Below are positions 1 through 9,042 of a stretch of DNA of 64,000 nt, one piece after another. The notes under the pieces are model-generated. The model had not been told where the DNA came from. It was given only the letters and a program-made list of their open reading frames with translations, and made no database searches. Made by a program: the position numbers and the translations under genes. Source of the stretch: Nakamurella flavida (lineage in GTDB: Bacteria > Actinomycetota > Actinomycetes > Mycobacteriales > Nakamurellaceae); assembly GCF_030811475.1 (NCBI RefSeq), contig NZ_JAUSQV010000001.1, positions 558,001 to 622,000 of the forward strand, in the 5' to 3' direction. The first letter of the stretch is position 1; every line of letters begins with the position of its first letter.

Positions 1-562
1 GGCGCAGGGGACTGTCGTCGTCAGCGGTGACCCAGTCCGTCACCGACCGCCGCAGGATCGCGAGCGCCACGGCCGACACCGTGCGGCACGCGGCGTCGGC
101 CGCGGGCAGGCTGCGCCGCTCCGCGATCAGACCGGCGATCCGGTCCTCCTGGGCCATCGCGTGGGCGAGCTGCCGGGCCAGCACCCGGGGCTCTCGCAGG
201 ACGACCGCGTGCGCCAGGTGCAGCTCGGCGCGGTCCACGTCCTGCACGGTTGCGCTCGGGTCCATCAGCTCCAGCAGGTCGGGCAGCAGGGCGCCGGTCG
301 GGCCGCCGGCGACGAACCGGCGGGCGGCCGCCTCGTCACCGAAGGTGGGCTGGTCACCGGCCAGGGCGTCGTCCTTGGTGGGGAAGTAGTTGTGGAAGGT
401 ACGGACCGAGACCCCGACCTCCAGGCAGATCATCTCGACGGTCACCGCGTCGAGTCCGTGCTCCAGGGTGAGTCGACGGGCGGCGGAGGTGAGTTGCTCG
501 CGGGTGGCCTTCTTCTTGGCCTCTCGTAGCCCTCCGGGGGCGACAACATGCATGAACTGCAT
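1..562 (-). CDS. TetR-family transcriptional repressor (3' end off window)
   Basis: The protein opens MQFMHVVAPGGLREAKKKAT, followed by an N-terminal TetR helix-turn-helix around residues 25-65 (VTVEMICLEVGVSVRTFHNY). The C-terminal ligand-binding region is cut off by the window edge after about 187 residues. The ATG at 562 abuts a perfect dyad (565-579); an in-frame ATG lies at 553, so the exact start is uncertain. It is divergent from a DrrAB-type exporter, the usual layout of a drug-sensing repressor that controls itself and an efflux pump. The HTH is seen; regulation of the exporter is inferred. Confidence 0.9.
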   Translation of the reverse strand, partial: MQFMHVVAPGGLREAKKKATREQLTSAARRLTLEHGLDAVTVEMICLEVGVSVRTFHNYFPTKDDALAGDQPTFGDEAAARRFVAGGPTGALLPDLLELMDPSATVQDVDRAELHLAHAVVLREPRVLARQLAHAMAQEDRIAGLIAERRSLPAADAACRTVSAVALAILRRSVTDWVTADDDSPLR

Positions 563-564
563 GA

Positions 565-579
565 TTGCAGACTCTGCAA
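565..579. promoter_or_regulatory. Probable TetR operator
   Basis: A perfect inverted repeat, TTGCAGA-C-TCTGCAA, with 7-bp arms around one central base. It sits two bases upstream of the tetR start, in the divergent region facing the ABC exporter. Size and symmetry fit a TetR-dimer operator; binding is inferred. Confidence 0.6.
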
Positions 580-792
580 GTTCTCACCAGCCCCGGGCGG
601 GTGACAGGCGTCGCCACGGTCCGCCACCGGTGCGGGCCGGGTCGGTCTCGCGGGAAACGGGGTACCGGCACGGCGACTCCGAACCGCCGACCACCCGGCC
701 GTGTCGGCGGACCGATGAGTTCCCGGCCCCCGGGCCGTCCACCCCCCGAACGACCGGCGGCGGCGCCGGCGGCTGACGGAGGGGAGGCACCG

Positions 793-1803
793 GTGACACC
801 TGCCATCGAGGCCGTGGGCCTGGTCAAGGTCTTCGGCGACAACCGGGCGGTCGACGGGCTGGACCTGACGGTCGCGGCCGGGTCCGTGTACGGGGTGCTC
901 GGACCGAACGGGGCCGGCAAGACGACGGCGGTGCGGATGCTGGCCACCCTGCTCCGCCCGGACGGCGGACAGGCCTCGGTGTTCGGGCACGACGTGGTGC
1001 GCGAGGCCGATGCGGTCCGCGGTCTGATCAGCCTGACCGGGCAGTACGCGTCGGTCGACGAGGACCTGACCGGGGTGGAGAACCTGGTGCTGCTCGGCCG
1101 GCTGCTCGGGTCACCCCGCCGGTCGGCCCGGATCCGCGCGACCGAGCTGCTGGAGGCGTTCGGGTTGACCGAGGCCGCCGACCGGCAGGTCAAGCAGTAC
1201 TCGGGCGGGATGCGGCGACGGATCGACATCGCGGCGAGCATCCTGTCCACGCCGCAGCTGCTCTTCCTGGACGAACCCACCACCGGTCTGGATCCGCGCA
1301 GCCGCAGCCAGGTGTGGGACATCGTCCGGGCCGTGGTCGCCCAGGGCACCACCGTGCTGCTGACCACCCAGTACCTCGACGAGGCCGACCAGCTGGCCTC
1401 CCGGATCGCCGTCATCGATCACGGGGCCGTCATCGCCGAGGGCACCAAGGGAGAGCTCAAGGCCTCGGTCGGGGTGGGCTCGGTGCACGTGCGGCTGCGG
1501 TCGCCCGAGCGGCGCGCCGAGGCGGCCGGGATGCTGGGCCGGGCGCTGGGGTCCGAGGTGGCGCTGGACGCCGATCCGGTCGCGCTGACCGCCCGCATCG
1601 GCGAGCGCACCGACCACGTGGCCACCCCGGTCACCGAGCTCGCTGCCGAGCAGGCGGCCCGCGCGCTGGCCGAGCTCGCCCGCGCCGGCATCGTCGTGGA
1701 CACCTTCTCGCTGGGCCAGCCGAGCCTGGACGAGGTGTTCCTCGCCCTGACCGACGGCGCCCACCCCCACAGCCCCGCCACCACCGGAAGGGAAGCGGCA
1801 TGA
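793..1803 (+). CDS. DrrA-family daunorubicin-type ABC exporter ATPase
   Basis: ATP-hydrolysing subunit of a multidrug exporter, 336 aa. Walker A GPNGAGKT is at about residues 37-44, the signature YSGGMRRR at 136-143, and Walker B LLFLDEP at 156-162. The switch segment reads TTQYLDEAD, with Gln replacing the usual H-loop His, as is typical of the DrrA branch. A conserved C-terminal extension ends [10 protein letters not shown]. The GTG at 793 follows a GGAGGGGAGG ribosome site at 778-787; an upstream in-frame ATG at 715 would add only a Pro/Arg-rich tail. The stop overlaps the start of the permease gene. The compound exported cannot be read from sequence. Confidence 0.93.
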   Translation: MTPAIEAVGLVKVFGDNRAVDGLDLTVAAGSVYGVLGPNGAGKTTAVRMLATLLRPDGGQASVFGHDVVREADAVRGLISLTGQYASVDEDLTGVENLVLLGRLLGSPRRSARIRATELLEAFGLTEAADRQVKQYSGGMRRRIDIAASILSTPQLLFLDEPTTGLDPRSRSQVWDIVRAVVAQGTTVLLTTQYLDEADQLASRIAVIDHGAVIAEGTKGELKASVGVGSVHVRLRSPERRAEAAGMLGRALGSEVALDADPVALTARIGERTDHVATPVTELAAEQAARALAELARAGIVVDTFSLGQPSLDEVFLALTDGAHPHSPATTGREAA

Positions 1804-2648
1804 CCGCCGACACCAGCGTCAGCACCCCGGTCGACCGCGAGGTCGACACCCGCGGGCTGGGCACCGTCCTGGCTACCGGTCAGCGTCCGCCGCGGCCCAG
1901 CGGACTGTCCGCGTCGGTCACCTTCGGGTGGCGCGCCGTGCTGAAGATCAAGCACGTCCCCGAGCAGCTGTTCGACGTCACCCTCTTCCCGATCATGATG
2001 ACGTTGATGTTCACGTACCTGTTCGGGGGTGCGCTGGCCGGCTCGACCACCGACTACCTGCAGTACTTCCTGCCCGGCATCCTGGTCGCCAGCATCGCGA
2101 TGATCACCATGTACACCGGGGTGTCGGTCAACACCGACATCGCCAAGGGGGTCTTCGACCGCTTCCGCACCCTGCCGATCTGGCGGCCCGCCCCGATGGT
2201 CGGCTATCTGCTCGGCGATCTGTTCCGGTACGTCATCGCCTCGGTGGTGATCGTCGTCCTCGGGTTGATCCTCGGGTTCCGCCCCGCCGGGGGAGCGGCC
2301 GGGGTGATCGCCGGAGTGCTGGTGCTGTTGGTGTTCTGCTTCGCCTTCTCCTGGGTGTGGACGATGTTCGGCCTGCTGCTCCGCTCGGAGAAGTCGGTGA
2401 TGGGCGTGAGCATGATGGTGCTGATGCCGCTGACCTTCCTGTCCAGCGTCTACGTCGACCCGCTGACCATGCCCGGGTGGCTGCAGGCGTTCGTCGCCGT
2501 CAACCCGGTCACCCACGTCGCGGATGCGGTGCGCGCCACCATGTCCGGCACGTTCGACGCCGCCCAGCTCGGCTGGGTGGCCCTGTGGTCGGTGGGCCTC
2601 ACGGCGGTGTTCGGCACGGTGACCATGCGCCTGTACAACCGGAAGTGA
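1800..2648 (+). CDS. DrrB-family ABC-2 exporter permease
   Basis: Membrane subunit (282 aa) partnering the upstream ATPase, with the ATG overlapping its stop (ATGA). A cytoplasmic N-terminus of about 55 residues precedes roughly six hydrophobic segments (for example [15 protein letters not shown] and [12 protein letters not shown]). The ABC-2 hallmark [15 protein letters not shown] occurs near residues 235-250. Length and order match DrrB. It ends 4 bp before the convergent antiporter gene, with no room for a separate terminator. Confidence 0.92.
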   Translation: MTADTSVSTPVDREVDTRGLGTVLATGQRPPRPSGLSASVTFGWRAVLKIKHVPEQLFDVTLFPIMMTLMFTYLFGGALAGSTTDYLQYFLPGILVASIAMITMYTGVSVNTDIAKGVFDRFRTLPIWRPAPMVGYLLGDLFRYVIASVVIVVLGLILGFRPAGGAAGVIAGVLVLLVFCFAFSWVWTMFGLLLRSEKSVMGVSMMVLMPLTFLSSVYVDPLTMPGWLQAFVAVNPVTHVADAVRATMSGTFDAAQLGWVALWSVGLTAVFGTVTMRLYNRK

Positions 2649-2652
2649 CCGG

Positions 2653-3793
2653 TCAGGCGACGGGGGTGCGAGCCGCGAGCCGGGTGGCCAGGAGGGGGAA
2701 CACGGCCACCGAGAGCACTCCGGCGCCGACGAGGGCCGCCGCGTTCTCCGGCAGCATGATGCCCGAGCTGACGCCGATCTCGGCCAGGGCGACCAGCAGC
2801 GGGAGCGCCGTCGCGGTCAGCAGCATCAGGGCCGTCCGCTCCCGCAGATCCAGGGTGCGGCGGTAGATCAGCAGCGCCGGCACCCCGCGGACGACGACCA
2901 GCAGGACGAGGAACACCAGGAGGCGCAACGGGTTCTCGACGATGGACACCACGTCCAGGGCCATCCCGGAGCTGACGAAGAAGACCGGGATGAAGATGCC
3001 GTACCCGACGGCGTCGAGCTTCTCGTCCAGTTCGGGGTTGGCGCCGGTGGTCCAGCGCAGTACCATGCCGGCGAAGAACGCCCCCAGCGCCGCCTCGATG
3101 CCGAACTGCTGGGTCACCAGCAGCAGGCCGACCAGCAGCACCACGGTGATCCGCAGGGTGAGTTGCGAGGTGGCGTGCTGGTTCTCCCCGACGACGGTGG
3201 CCAGCCGGGTGCGGGCCAGCACCCTGGCGACCAGGGCGAGCACGTAGGCCAGGGCGGCGATGGACGCGATGACCAGCGCCTCCCACCAGGTCTGCTCGGA
3301 TCCGAGGAACAGGGAGATGGCCAGGATGGGCAGGATCTCGCCGATGGCGCCGGCGGCGAACACCGTCCGCCCGAACACCCCGCCGAGGATCCCGTTCTCC
3401 CGCATGATCGGCAGCAGCGTGCCCAGCGCGGTGGTGGTCAGCGCGATGGCGACGGGGACGAAGGCGCGGACGAAGCCGGTGGCGGCCAGCAGCCCCACCA
3501 CCGAACGGCCAGCACCGCACTGACCACCCACGAGGCGACCGCCTGACCCCCGGCCCGCTGCCGCAGCAACCGCGGATCCAGCTCGTACCCGGCCAGCAGG
3601 AACAGGAATCTCAGGCCCAGTCCGGAGATGAGCTGGATGCTGGACGACTCGGTGGTCCCGAGGACGTGCGGACCGATGAGCACCCCGCCCAGGATGAGGA
3701 AGAGCACCTGCGGCGGCCGGCCCGGGACAGGAGCGGCGCCAGGGTCGCCACCACCATGACGAGCAGCAGCGCCCAGAGCGGGTTCGTCGTCAC
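2653..3793 (-). pseudogene. CPA2 cation/proton antiporter, interrupted by two frameshifts
   Basis: Three frames must be joined to give one KefB/NhaP2-like Na+/H+ exchanger of about 380 residues. Frame 1 from GTG 3793 gives MTTNPLWALLLVMVVATLAP. Near 3715-3730 the homology moves to a frame giving VLFLILGGVLIGPHVLG and LFLLAGYELDPRLL. Near 3495-3505 it moves again to SVVGLLAATGFVRAF, continuing through multiple membrane segments to VAVFPLLATRLAART. The second break is explained by one missing base (GCCGTCTCG read as GCCGTTCG); the first lies in a GC-rich stretch. This is either a decayed gene or two sequencing errors. Confidence 0.8.
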
Positions 3794-3913
3794 GGGCGGG
3801 CCCTTCGCGGGGATCGACGGTGGGGGTCGAGGGCATCCTGTCAGCGGTGGGGGTAGCGGGGCGGTGTGCCTGTCCGGCAGTGGCCGGCTTCGGTCGGCGG
3901 GGCGGGGCCCGGG

Positions 3914-4921
3914 TCAGCGGGTGAGCGACGGTTCGTCGGGCGCGGACAGACTGAGCACGGCCCCGACCACCGCGGGCGTCCGCACGAGCCGGGCCTCCAG
4001 ATCGCGCAGGCGTACCGCCAGGTGCGACTCCCGGTCGTCGCCGGTGAGGTCGACATCGGCGACCAGGTTGATCTGTCGCGGTCCGACGATCTCCAGCCGC
4101 AGGTAGGTGACCCGGGCGATCTCCGGCAGCGCGAGGATCGCCTGGACGGACGCCGCGCGGACCCGCGGGTCGACCACCTCGCCGACGAGGAAGCGCCGGT
4201 TGCGGTTGATCAGCACCAGGGCGACGACGCCGAGCAGCAGGCCGATGACGATGGACGCGATCGCGTCCGGCACGGCTGACCCGGTGATCTGGTGGGCGGC
4301 CAAGCCGGCCGCGGCGACCAGCAGACCGATGAGCGCGGCCGCGTCCTCGAAGAACACGGCGCGCAGGGTGGGGTCGGAGGTGGCCAGCACGTGCTCGAGC
4401 AGGTCACGTTCCAGGGTGCCGGCCTCGCGCCGGGCCTGCCGGGTGGACTGCAGGAACGACACCCCCTCCAGGACGAAGGCCACCGCCAGCACCACGTACC
4501 CGACGACGAAGTTCTCCGCGGGCGACGGATCCATCAGTTCCGTGATGCCGTGGGTGAGGGACACCGCCGAGCCGGCCGCGAACAGCCCCAGCGCGGCGAA
4601 CATCGACCAGACGTACGCCTCGCGACCGAAGCCGAGCGGGTGGTCCTCGTCGGCCGGCCGCCGGGAACGCCGGTCGGCGATGAGCAGGAAGATCTCGTTG
4701 CCGGCGTCGGCCCAGGAGTGCGCCGCCTCGGCGAGCAGGGAGGACGAGCCGGTGACCGTCGCGGCCACCGTCTTGGCCACGGCGATGAGCACGTTGGCCG
4801 CGAAGGCGACGATCACCGTCACCAGGCTCTCGCTCTTCTCGGGCGCTGCGCTCCCGGTCGGCGTGCGGGAGGTGGGGCGGGCCGGGGAGGGCGGGGCACC
4901 GGCGGGGAGGGGAGAGCTCAC
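3914..4921 (-). CDS. Cation diffusion facilitator (CDF) family metal transporter
   Basis: Integral membrane efflux protein for divalent metals (335 aa). After a Pro/Ser-rich N-terminus of about 30 residues it has six hydrophobic segments. The second carries the CDF signature LLAEAAHSWADAGNE (HSxxD) and the fifth carries FFEDAAALIGLL with an acidic pair, supplying the metal site. The C-terminal cytoplasmic domain (about 245-335) has the usual ferredoxin-like pattern, ending in VVGAVLSLSAPDEP. The start is GTG with only a weak ribosome site, so a slightly later start is possible. The metal (Zn, Fe, Mn or Co) cannot be assigned. Confidence 0.9.
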   Translation of the reverse strand: MSSPLPAGAPPSPARPTSRTPTGSAAPEKSESLVTVIVAFAANVLIAVAKTVAATVTGSSSLLAEAAHSWADAGNEIFLLIADRRSRRPADEDHPLGFGREAYVWSMFAALGLFAAGSAVSLTHGITELMDPSPAENFVVGYVVLAVAFVLEGVSFLQSTRQARREAGTLERDLLEHVLATSDPTLRAVFFEDAAALIGLLVAAAGLAAHQITGSAVPDAIASIVIGLLLGVVALVLINRNRRFLVGEVVDPRVRAASVQAILALPEIARVTYLRLEIVGPRQINLVADVDLTGDDRESHLAVRLRDLEARLVRTPAVVGAVLSLSAPDEPSLTR

Positions 4922-5038
4922 CGGTCGGTTCTACGCCTGTACGGTTCCGCCCCGCCATCGAGGTGGCCACGGGCGGCCCGCGGTCCGTCCCGTCCCGTCC
5001 CGTCCCGGGCAGACCCGTTCCACCGCATCGACGTCCGG
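4922..5038. other. Intergenic spacer with short CCCGT tandem repeat
   Basis: 117 bp between two minus-strand genes. It holds about four tandem GTCCC/CCCGT units around 4984-5008, a simple-sequence repeat with no evident function. No gene or convincing promoter was seen. Confidence 0.4.
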
Positions 5039-5710
5039 TCAGTCACGCCCGCGGAGCGCCCGCACCCGCTCGTTCCAGCTGCGCAGTCCGCGCGCCATCG
5101 GGACGAACCCGGGCAGTGGACGGGTGGGATCGCTCGCGGCCAGCTCCGCGTCCAGAGCGGCCAACCGGGTCCGGAGCTCGGTGTCCAGCGACGCCCCGGG
5201 CGGCAGGGGCGGCCCGATGTCCAGGTACGCCTCGGCGGACTGCTGGCCGCGGAGCAGTACCCGGGTGGCCACCGGGTGCAGGGCCGCGCCGGCGCGATCG
5301 GCCAGCCAGGTGGCGCCGCGCCGCGTCGGTCCGAGCGGGCCCGGGTTGCGCATCTCCCCCTCGGGGAAGACGACGAGCACCATCCCGGCCTCCACCAGTC
5401 CGACCGCGGTCCGGAGGTGATCGGTCCCGACCGCCCCGACCCGGCCGAACAGTCCCTGCCGGCCGATGTTCATCGGGTCCATCAGGACCCCGACGTCCTT
5501 CCGGCCGGCCGCGCGCAGGGCAGCGGCCGCGGCGAAGAAGTCCCACCAGCTGTGGTGGTTCGCCGCCCAGACGACGGGGCCGGTGGGGACGACACCCCGC
5601 ACCCAGACCCCCCGCAGGCTCAGCTTGACCAGCCGGTCGATCCCGAAGCGCAGGGCGGCACCGCCGGCGTTCCACCGGGTCGCGTCGAACGGCTCCCGTG
5701 CTCCGGCCAT
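5039..5710 (-). CDS. PlsC-like 1-acylglycerol-3-phosphate acyltransferase family protein
   Basis: Phospholipid-type acyltransferase (223 aa) with the LPLAT motifs in order: catalytic NHHSWWD (block I, about residue 50), the glycerol-phosphate-binding segment around PMNIGRQGLFGRVGAVG, and VVFPEGEMRN (block III). Transfer of an acyl group to a lysophospholipid or related acceptor at the membrane is inferred from the family. The frame runs open upstream, but ATG 5710 is preferred because the domain begins soon after and AGGGTGA precedes it. Confidence 0.85.
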   Translation of the reverse strand: MAGAREPFDATRWNAGGAALRFGIDRLVKLSLRGVWVRGVVPTGPVVWAANHHSWWDFFAAAAALRAAGRKDVGVLMDPMNIGRQGLFGRVGAVGTDHLRTAVGLVEAGMVLVVFPEGEMRNPGPLGPTRRGATWLADRAGAALHPVATRVLLRGQQSAEAYLDIGPPLPPGASLDTELRTRLAALDAELAASDPTRPLPGFVPMARGLRSWNERVRALRGRD

Positions 5711-6071
5711 GCTCGTCACCCTGCCGGTCCCGGTCGGCCACGCCGCCCCGTTCCCTCCGGCACGGCCCGGCGGTCCGGCTCGGTGGCAGGCGGTCCGGGA
5801 TGCATCCGCCCATCCTGCCCGGTGGGAGTGGTCGGCGACCCGGGGGCCCGGTGGAGCCGGACACCGGCGGGTGCGCGGGCATCGCGGTACGGTGTGCACC
5901 TGCGTCGCCGCACCCCGCTCGTTCACCTGCCAGGTGCGCCTGTCGTCCCGGTCAGGGTTGAACCCACCAGCTCGCGCAGCCCCTGCCCCGCTCCCCGCGG
6001 TGGCGGGGCCTTCCCTGCTGAGTGACCCGTGACCCGCGGAGCTCCGCCCCTTCGGGCTCGAGGAGCTCTCC
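5711..6071. other. Intergenic region, divergent promoters expected
   Basis: 361 bp between the divergent acyltransferase and GAF-ANTAR genes. It contains the inverted repeat CCCCGC/GCGGGG around 5986-6008 and the 10-bp palindrome CGGAGCTCCG near 6037-6046. I found no protein-coding gene with a ribosome site and no RNA gene. Confidence 0.4.
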
Positions 6072-6863
6072 ATGTCGCATCCCCCCCCTGGCCGCCCATC
6101 GCCCGTCCCGCGTCCGGCCGCCCCCGCATCCCGGCCGGACCCCGGCCACCCGGATCGGCAGGTTCCCCCCGTCATGGACCCCCAGCAGGCCTTCGCCGAG
6201 CTGGGCACGATCGTGGTCGGCACGGCTCCGCTGGTCGAGGTGCTGACCCGGACGGCCGAACTGGCCCTGGCCTGCGTGCCGGGCACCGAGGAGGTGTCGG
6301 TGACGCTGGTGGAGAACGACCGCCCCTGGACCATCGCGTTCAGCGGTGGGTTGGCCGCGAGCCTCGACGAACGTCAGTACGAGGACGGTTTCGGCCCGTG
6401 CATCCATGCCGCGCAGACCGAACAGATCGTCCGGATCGACGACACCGGGAACGAGGACGTCTACCGCGACCTGGCTGCGGCAGCCGCTCGCCAGGGGGTG
6501 CGCAGCATCGTCTCGGTGGGCATGCCCATGCCGCAGAAGATCGCCGGCGGGATGAACGTCTACCGCTTCGACGAGGGCACGCTCGACGACGACGCGGTCG
6601 GCCTGCTCCGGGTCTTCGCCGGTTATGCCGCCGTCGCCCTGGCCAATCACGCCCTGTACGCCTCCGCCGTCGCGTTGAGCGAGAACCTCGTGGTGGCGAT
6701 GCAGTCGCGGGAGATCATCGACATGGCCAAGGGCGTCCTGATCGGGGTGCTGCGGTGCACTCCCGACGAGGCGTTCGCCCACATGGTCCGGCAGTCCCAG
6801 GACACGAACCGCAAGGTCCGGGACATCGCCGCCGAGGTCGTCGAACGGGCCGCGCAGGCCTGA
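6072..6863 (+). CDS. GAF and ANTAR domain-containing protein
   Basis: A soluble sensor/RNA-binding regulator of 263 aa. The GAF domain spans about 40-185 (GTAPLVEVLTRTAELALACV to HALYASAV). The ANTAR domain spans about 200-260, with the typical SREIIDMAKGVLIGVLRCTPDEAF pattern ending in an IAAEVVE helix. Family members bind two-hexaloop hairpins and act by antitermination; the ligand and RNA targets here are unknown. ATG 6072 has a GAGGAG site; a second possible start is ATG 6174, after a Pro-rich stretch. It is convergent with another GAF-ANTAR gene. Confidence 0.9.
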   Translation: MSHPPPGRPSPVPRPAAPASRPDPGHPDRQVPPVMDPQQAFAELGTIVVGTAPLVEVLTRTAELALACVPGTEEVSVTLVENDRPWTIAFSGGLAASLDERQYEDGFGPCIHAAQTEQIVRIDDTGNEDVYRDLAAAAARQGVRSIVSVGMPMPQKIAGGMNVYRFDEGTLDDDAVGLLRVFAGYAAVALANHALYASAVALSENLVVAMQSREIIDMAKGVLIGVLRCTPDEAFAHMVRQSQDTNRKVRDIAAEVVERAAQA

Positions 6864-6896
6864 CGCATCGGGGGGCACCTGGCGCCCGCCGGCTCG

Positions 6897-7601
6897 TCAC
6901 CGACCCAGGTCGTCCGGGGTGAGGAGTCCGTCGACGAGGTCCCCGGCGACCTCGTCCACCGACCGCCCCGCACCGAAGGCGTGGGACCGCAGCACGGCCA
7001 ACGCATCGGCCTGTCCGAGCTCCAGGGCCACGTTGAGCATCCCGATGGCCACCGACACCCTGCTGCGCTCTGACCACGGGGCCGCGGCGGTCGGGTCGGA
7101 CTGCAACGAGGCGACGACGTCGTCGGCCAGGAGAGACACCAGGATCTCCTCGGCGACCATCCGTACCGCCAGGAGATCGACGGCCCCGGCGCCCGTGGCT
7201 TCCACGGAGTAGACGTCCAGCGCGCCCAACCGGTGTCGGAGCGGAACGGCGAGCACCGACCGGAACGGCGTCCGGATCAGCAGGTGGTCCGCGAAGGCGG
7301 GCCAGTCCCGGGCGATGCCCGTCTCGTCCGCGACGACCGCCACCTGCCGCGCATAGGCGGTCAGGCAGGGCCCCTCGCCGGCGGTGAACTGGGCCCGCTC
7401 CGCGGCCGCGGAACCCTCGCTGCTCGCTCCCCACGGCCAGCGCAGGTACGACCCCGCTGCGATGCTCAGGCCCGCGCCCTGTCCGCCGAGGACTTGGGCG
7501 GCGGCCCAGGCCAGCCGGGACCCGATCAGATAGGACCCGGAAGTGGCGGGTGCGCGTTGCGCGATCTCGACGAAACCGCGGAAGCTGTCGATGATGGCCA
7601 T
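6897..7601 (-). CDS. GAF and ANTAR domain-containing protein
   Basis: Second GAF-ANTAR regulator (234 aa), convergent with the first and diverged from it. The GAF region (about 10-150) includes FTAGEGPCLTAYA and FRSVLAVPLRHRLGALDVYS. The C-terminal ANTAR (about 165-225) has SRVSVAIGMLNVALELGQADALAVLRSHAF. ATG 7601 (MAIIDSFRGF) is chosen because the 19 residues before it, from an alternative start at 7658, are unlike a domain. No histidine kinase is adjacent. The ligand is unknown. Confidence 0.85.
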   Translation of the reverse strand: MAIIDSFRGFVEIAQRAPATSGSYLIGSRLAWAAAQVLGGQGAGLSIAAGSYLRWPWGASSEGSAAAERAQFTAGEGPCLTAYARQVAVVADETGIARDWPAFADHLLIRTPFRSVLAVPLRHRLGALDVYSVEATGAGAVDLLAVRMVAEEILVSLLADDVVASLQSDPTAAAPWSERSRVSVAIGMLNVALELGQADALAVLRSHAFGAGRSVDEVAGDLVDGLLTPDDLGR

Positions 7602-7822
7602 GGTCCGTCGGTCCGTCCCGCCCGCGGGAGCGGCGCACTCGGCGCGACTCGACCGCATGATTCAGGCGGCTGGACCTTCAACCTGACCGAAGGGTAACCC
7701 GCGCACCCTGTCGCCAAACGCCGGCACGGTCACATGCCGCCGGAGAACGCCGAGCGCCGGATCGGCGTGACCGCTGGGCCACTCGCCGTGCCGCCGGACG
7801 ACGGAGCGGCGGGAAGGTGCGG

Positions 7823-8383
7823 TCAGACCGGCTGTTCCGCGTCCGGCCAGAACGGCTGGACGCGCTCCCGCGCCTCCTGCAGGGCCGCACCGTCCAAGGT
7901 GGTCACCTCGCGGATCTGCCGGGACGGGATGGCCACCACCACGACGACGGGTCCGGCGGGCGGGACGGGGGAGAGCAGCACGGTGGTCGACACCGCTCCC
8001 GGCAAGCCGCCGCCGGGCAGACAGTCCAGGGTGATCGCCGGTCCCGCGGACTGCGCGGTCCCGTGTTCGCCACGACCCCACCCGGCGCTCATCGCCGATC
8101 TCCCGTCGGCGAGCTTGACCCCGATCCGGATGTCGCTGCGGTCGAGGAAGGACGGGGACCGCCGCCGACCGGACACCTTCCGGACCCTGGGCACAGGTCC
8201 GTCCGGCCCCGCTGCCACTGGGTTCGACACCGCCCTGACCACCAGGCGGACGGAGAACATGATCGTCCCGCTGAACACCAGCACGTCGCTCAGCAGGAGG
8301 ACGAGATCGGGTGTGCGCAGCAGCACCTGGTGAACGGGCACCGTCACGCTAATGTCGCCGAACAGGGCATGCTGCCGGATCAT
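7823..8383 (-). CDS. Actinobacterial conserved protein of unknown function
   Basis: About 186 aa, with a pattern I recognise from uncharacterised actinobacterial proteins. The N-terminal half has HQVLLRTPDLVLLLSDVLVF then FSVRLVVRAV. The C-terminal half has LLSPVPPAGPVVVVVAIPSR, ending in a helix and WPD (RERVQPFWPDAEQ). These read as two beta-sandwich-like halves with no enzyme motif. The start is unsure: ATG 8383 fits the family, while an in-frame GTG at 8458 or ATG at 8443 would lengthen it. No operon partner. Confidence 0.6.
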   Translation of the reverse strand: MIRQHALFGDISVTVPVHQVLLRTPDLVLLLSDVLVFSGTIMFSVRLVVRAVSNPVAAGPDGPVPRVRKVSGRRRSPSFLDRSDIRIGVKLADGRSAMSAGWGRGEHGTAQSAGPAITLDCLPGGGLPGAVSTTVLLSPVPPAGPVVVVVAIPSRQIREVTTLDGAALQEARERVQPFWPDAEQPV

Positions 8384-8495
8384 CGCCCGGCGCAGGCCTT
8401 CGGTCTGCCGCTGCGTTTCGCCGTAAGCCGGCACCGGGTGCATCCGCCCAGGGAACACGCCGGAGACACCGGCCGCAATGCCCCGGGACAGCCGA

Positions 8496-8526
8496 ACGGC
8501 CGGTGGGCGCGCTGCCCACCGGCCGT
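8496..8526 (-). terminator. Strong hairpin downstream of the stress protein gene
   Basis: A perfect 13-bp stem (arms 8496-8508 and 8514-8526, ACGGCCGGTGGGC and its complement) with a 5-base loop, 30 bp after the stop at 8557. There is no T-tract, so it is a GC-type terminator or mRNA-stabilising hairpin. Confidence 0.55.
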
Positions 8527-8556
8527 CCGATCACCACCATCGCAGCGTTCGGCTGC

Positions 8557-9042
8557 TCAGAGGTCGACGCGTTCGTTCTCGCCGCCGTCGTAGGGCTTGC
8601 CGGTCACCTTGGCCTTGACGAAGCTGATCACCGTGGCGATGCGGCCACCGGGGCTGTCCCAGTACTCCGCGCCGTGCGCCTCGATCTTGATCAGGACGAC
8701 GTTCGGGTCCTCGGGACCGTCGGTGAACCAGGCGCCGACGAAGGCGTTCCACAGTTCCTTCTTCTTGGCCAGGTCGTCGACGACGACGGCTTCGCCCTCG
8801 AGGGAGATCCAGGTGTCGTTCGAACTGAGCGTGACGCCGACCTCGGAGTTGGCGGTGATGTGCTGGACCTTGCGCGAGGTGCGCTCGGCGAAGAACCAGA
8901 GGTCGCCGTCGAACTCGACCTCCTGCTGGGCCATGGGCCGGGAGATGTGGTGCCCCTCGGCATCCATCGTGGTGAGCATGGCAATGCGGATGTCCTTCGC
9001 CAGTTCGGCGACCTTGGCGGCGCCGGTCTTGTCGTCAGCCAT
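8557..9042 (-). CDS. General stress protein 26-like pyridoxamine 5'-phosphate oxidase family protein
   Basis: A split-barrel flavin-binding protein (161 aa from MADDKTGAAK). Segments seen include ARDIRIAMLTTMD-like IRIAMLTTMDAEGHHISRPM, then GDLWFFAERTSRKVQHI, GVTLSSNDTWISLEGEA and EYWDSPGGRIATVISFVKA, matching the general-stress FMN/F420-binding group. ATG 9042 has an AAAGGGAC ribosome site. The frame is open upstream for a further 126 codons encoding a second recognisable protein, so it may also be made as a fusion. A hairpin terminator follows. Confidence 0.88.
   Translation of the reverse strand: MADDKTGAAKVAELAKDIRIAMLTTMDAEGHHISRPMAQQEVEFDGDLWFFAERTSRKVQHITANSEVGVTLSSNDTWISLEGEAVVVDDLAKKKELWNAFVGAWFTDGPEDPNVVLIKIEAHGAEYWDSPGGRIATVISFVKAKVTGKPYDGGENERVDL

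Noticed and set aside
4984-5008. CCCGT tandem repeat as a possible origin iteron or regulatory repeat
   Set aside because: Only about four copies of a 5-bp unit, in a short spacer, with no associated replication or regulatory gene.
4292-6025. Long open frame of 577 codons on the plus strand
   Set aside because: It runs antisense through the CDF and acyltransferase genes and has the Arg/Gly-rich composition of a GC-rich shadow frame.
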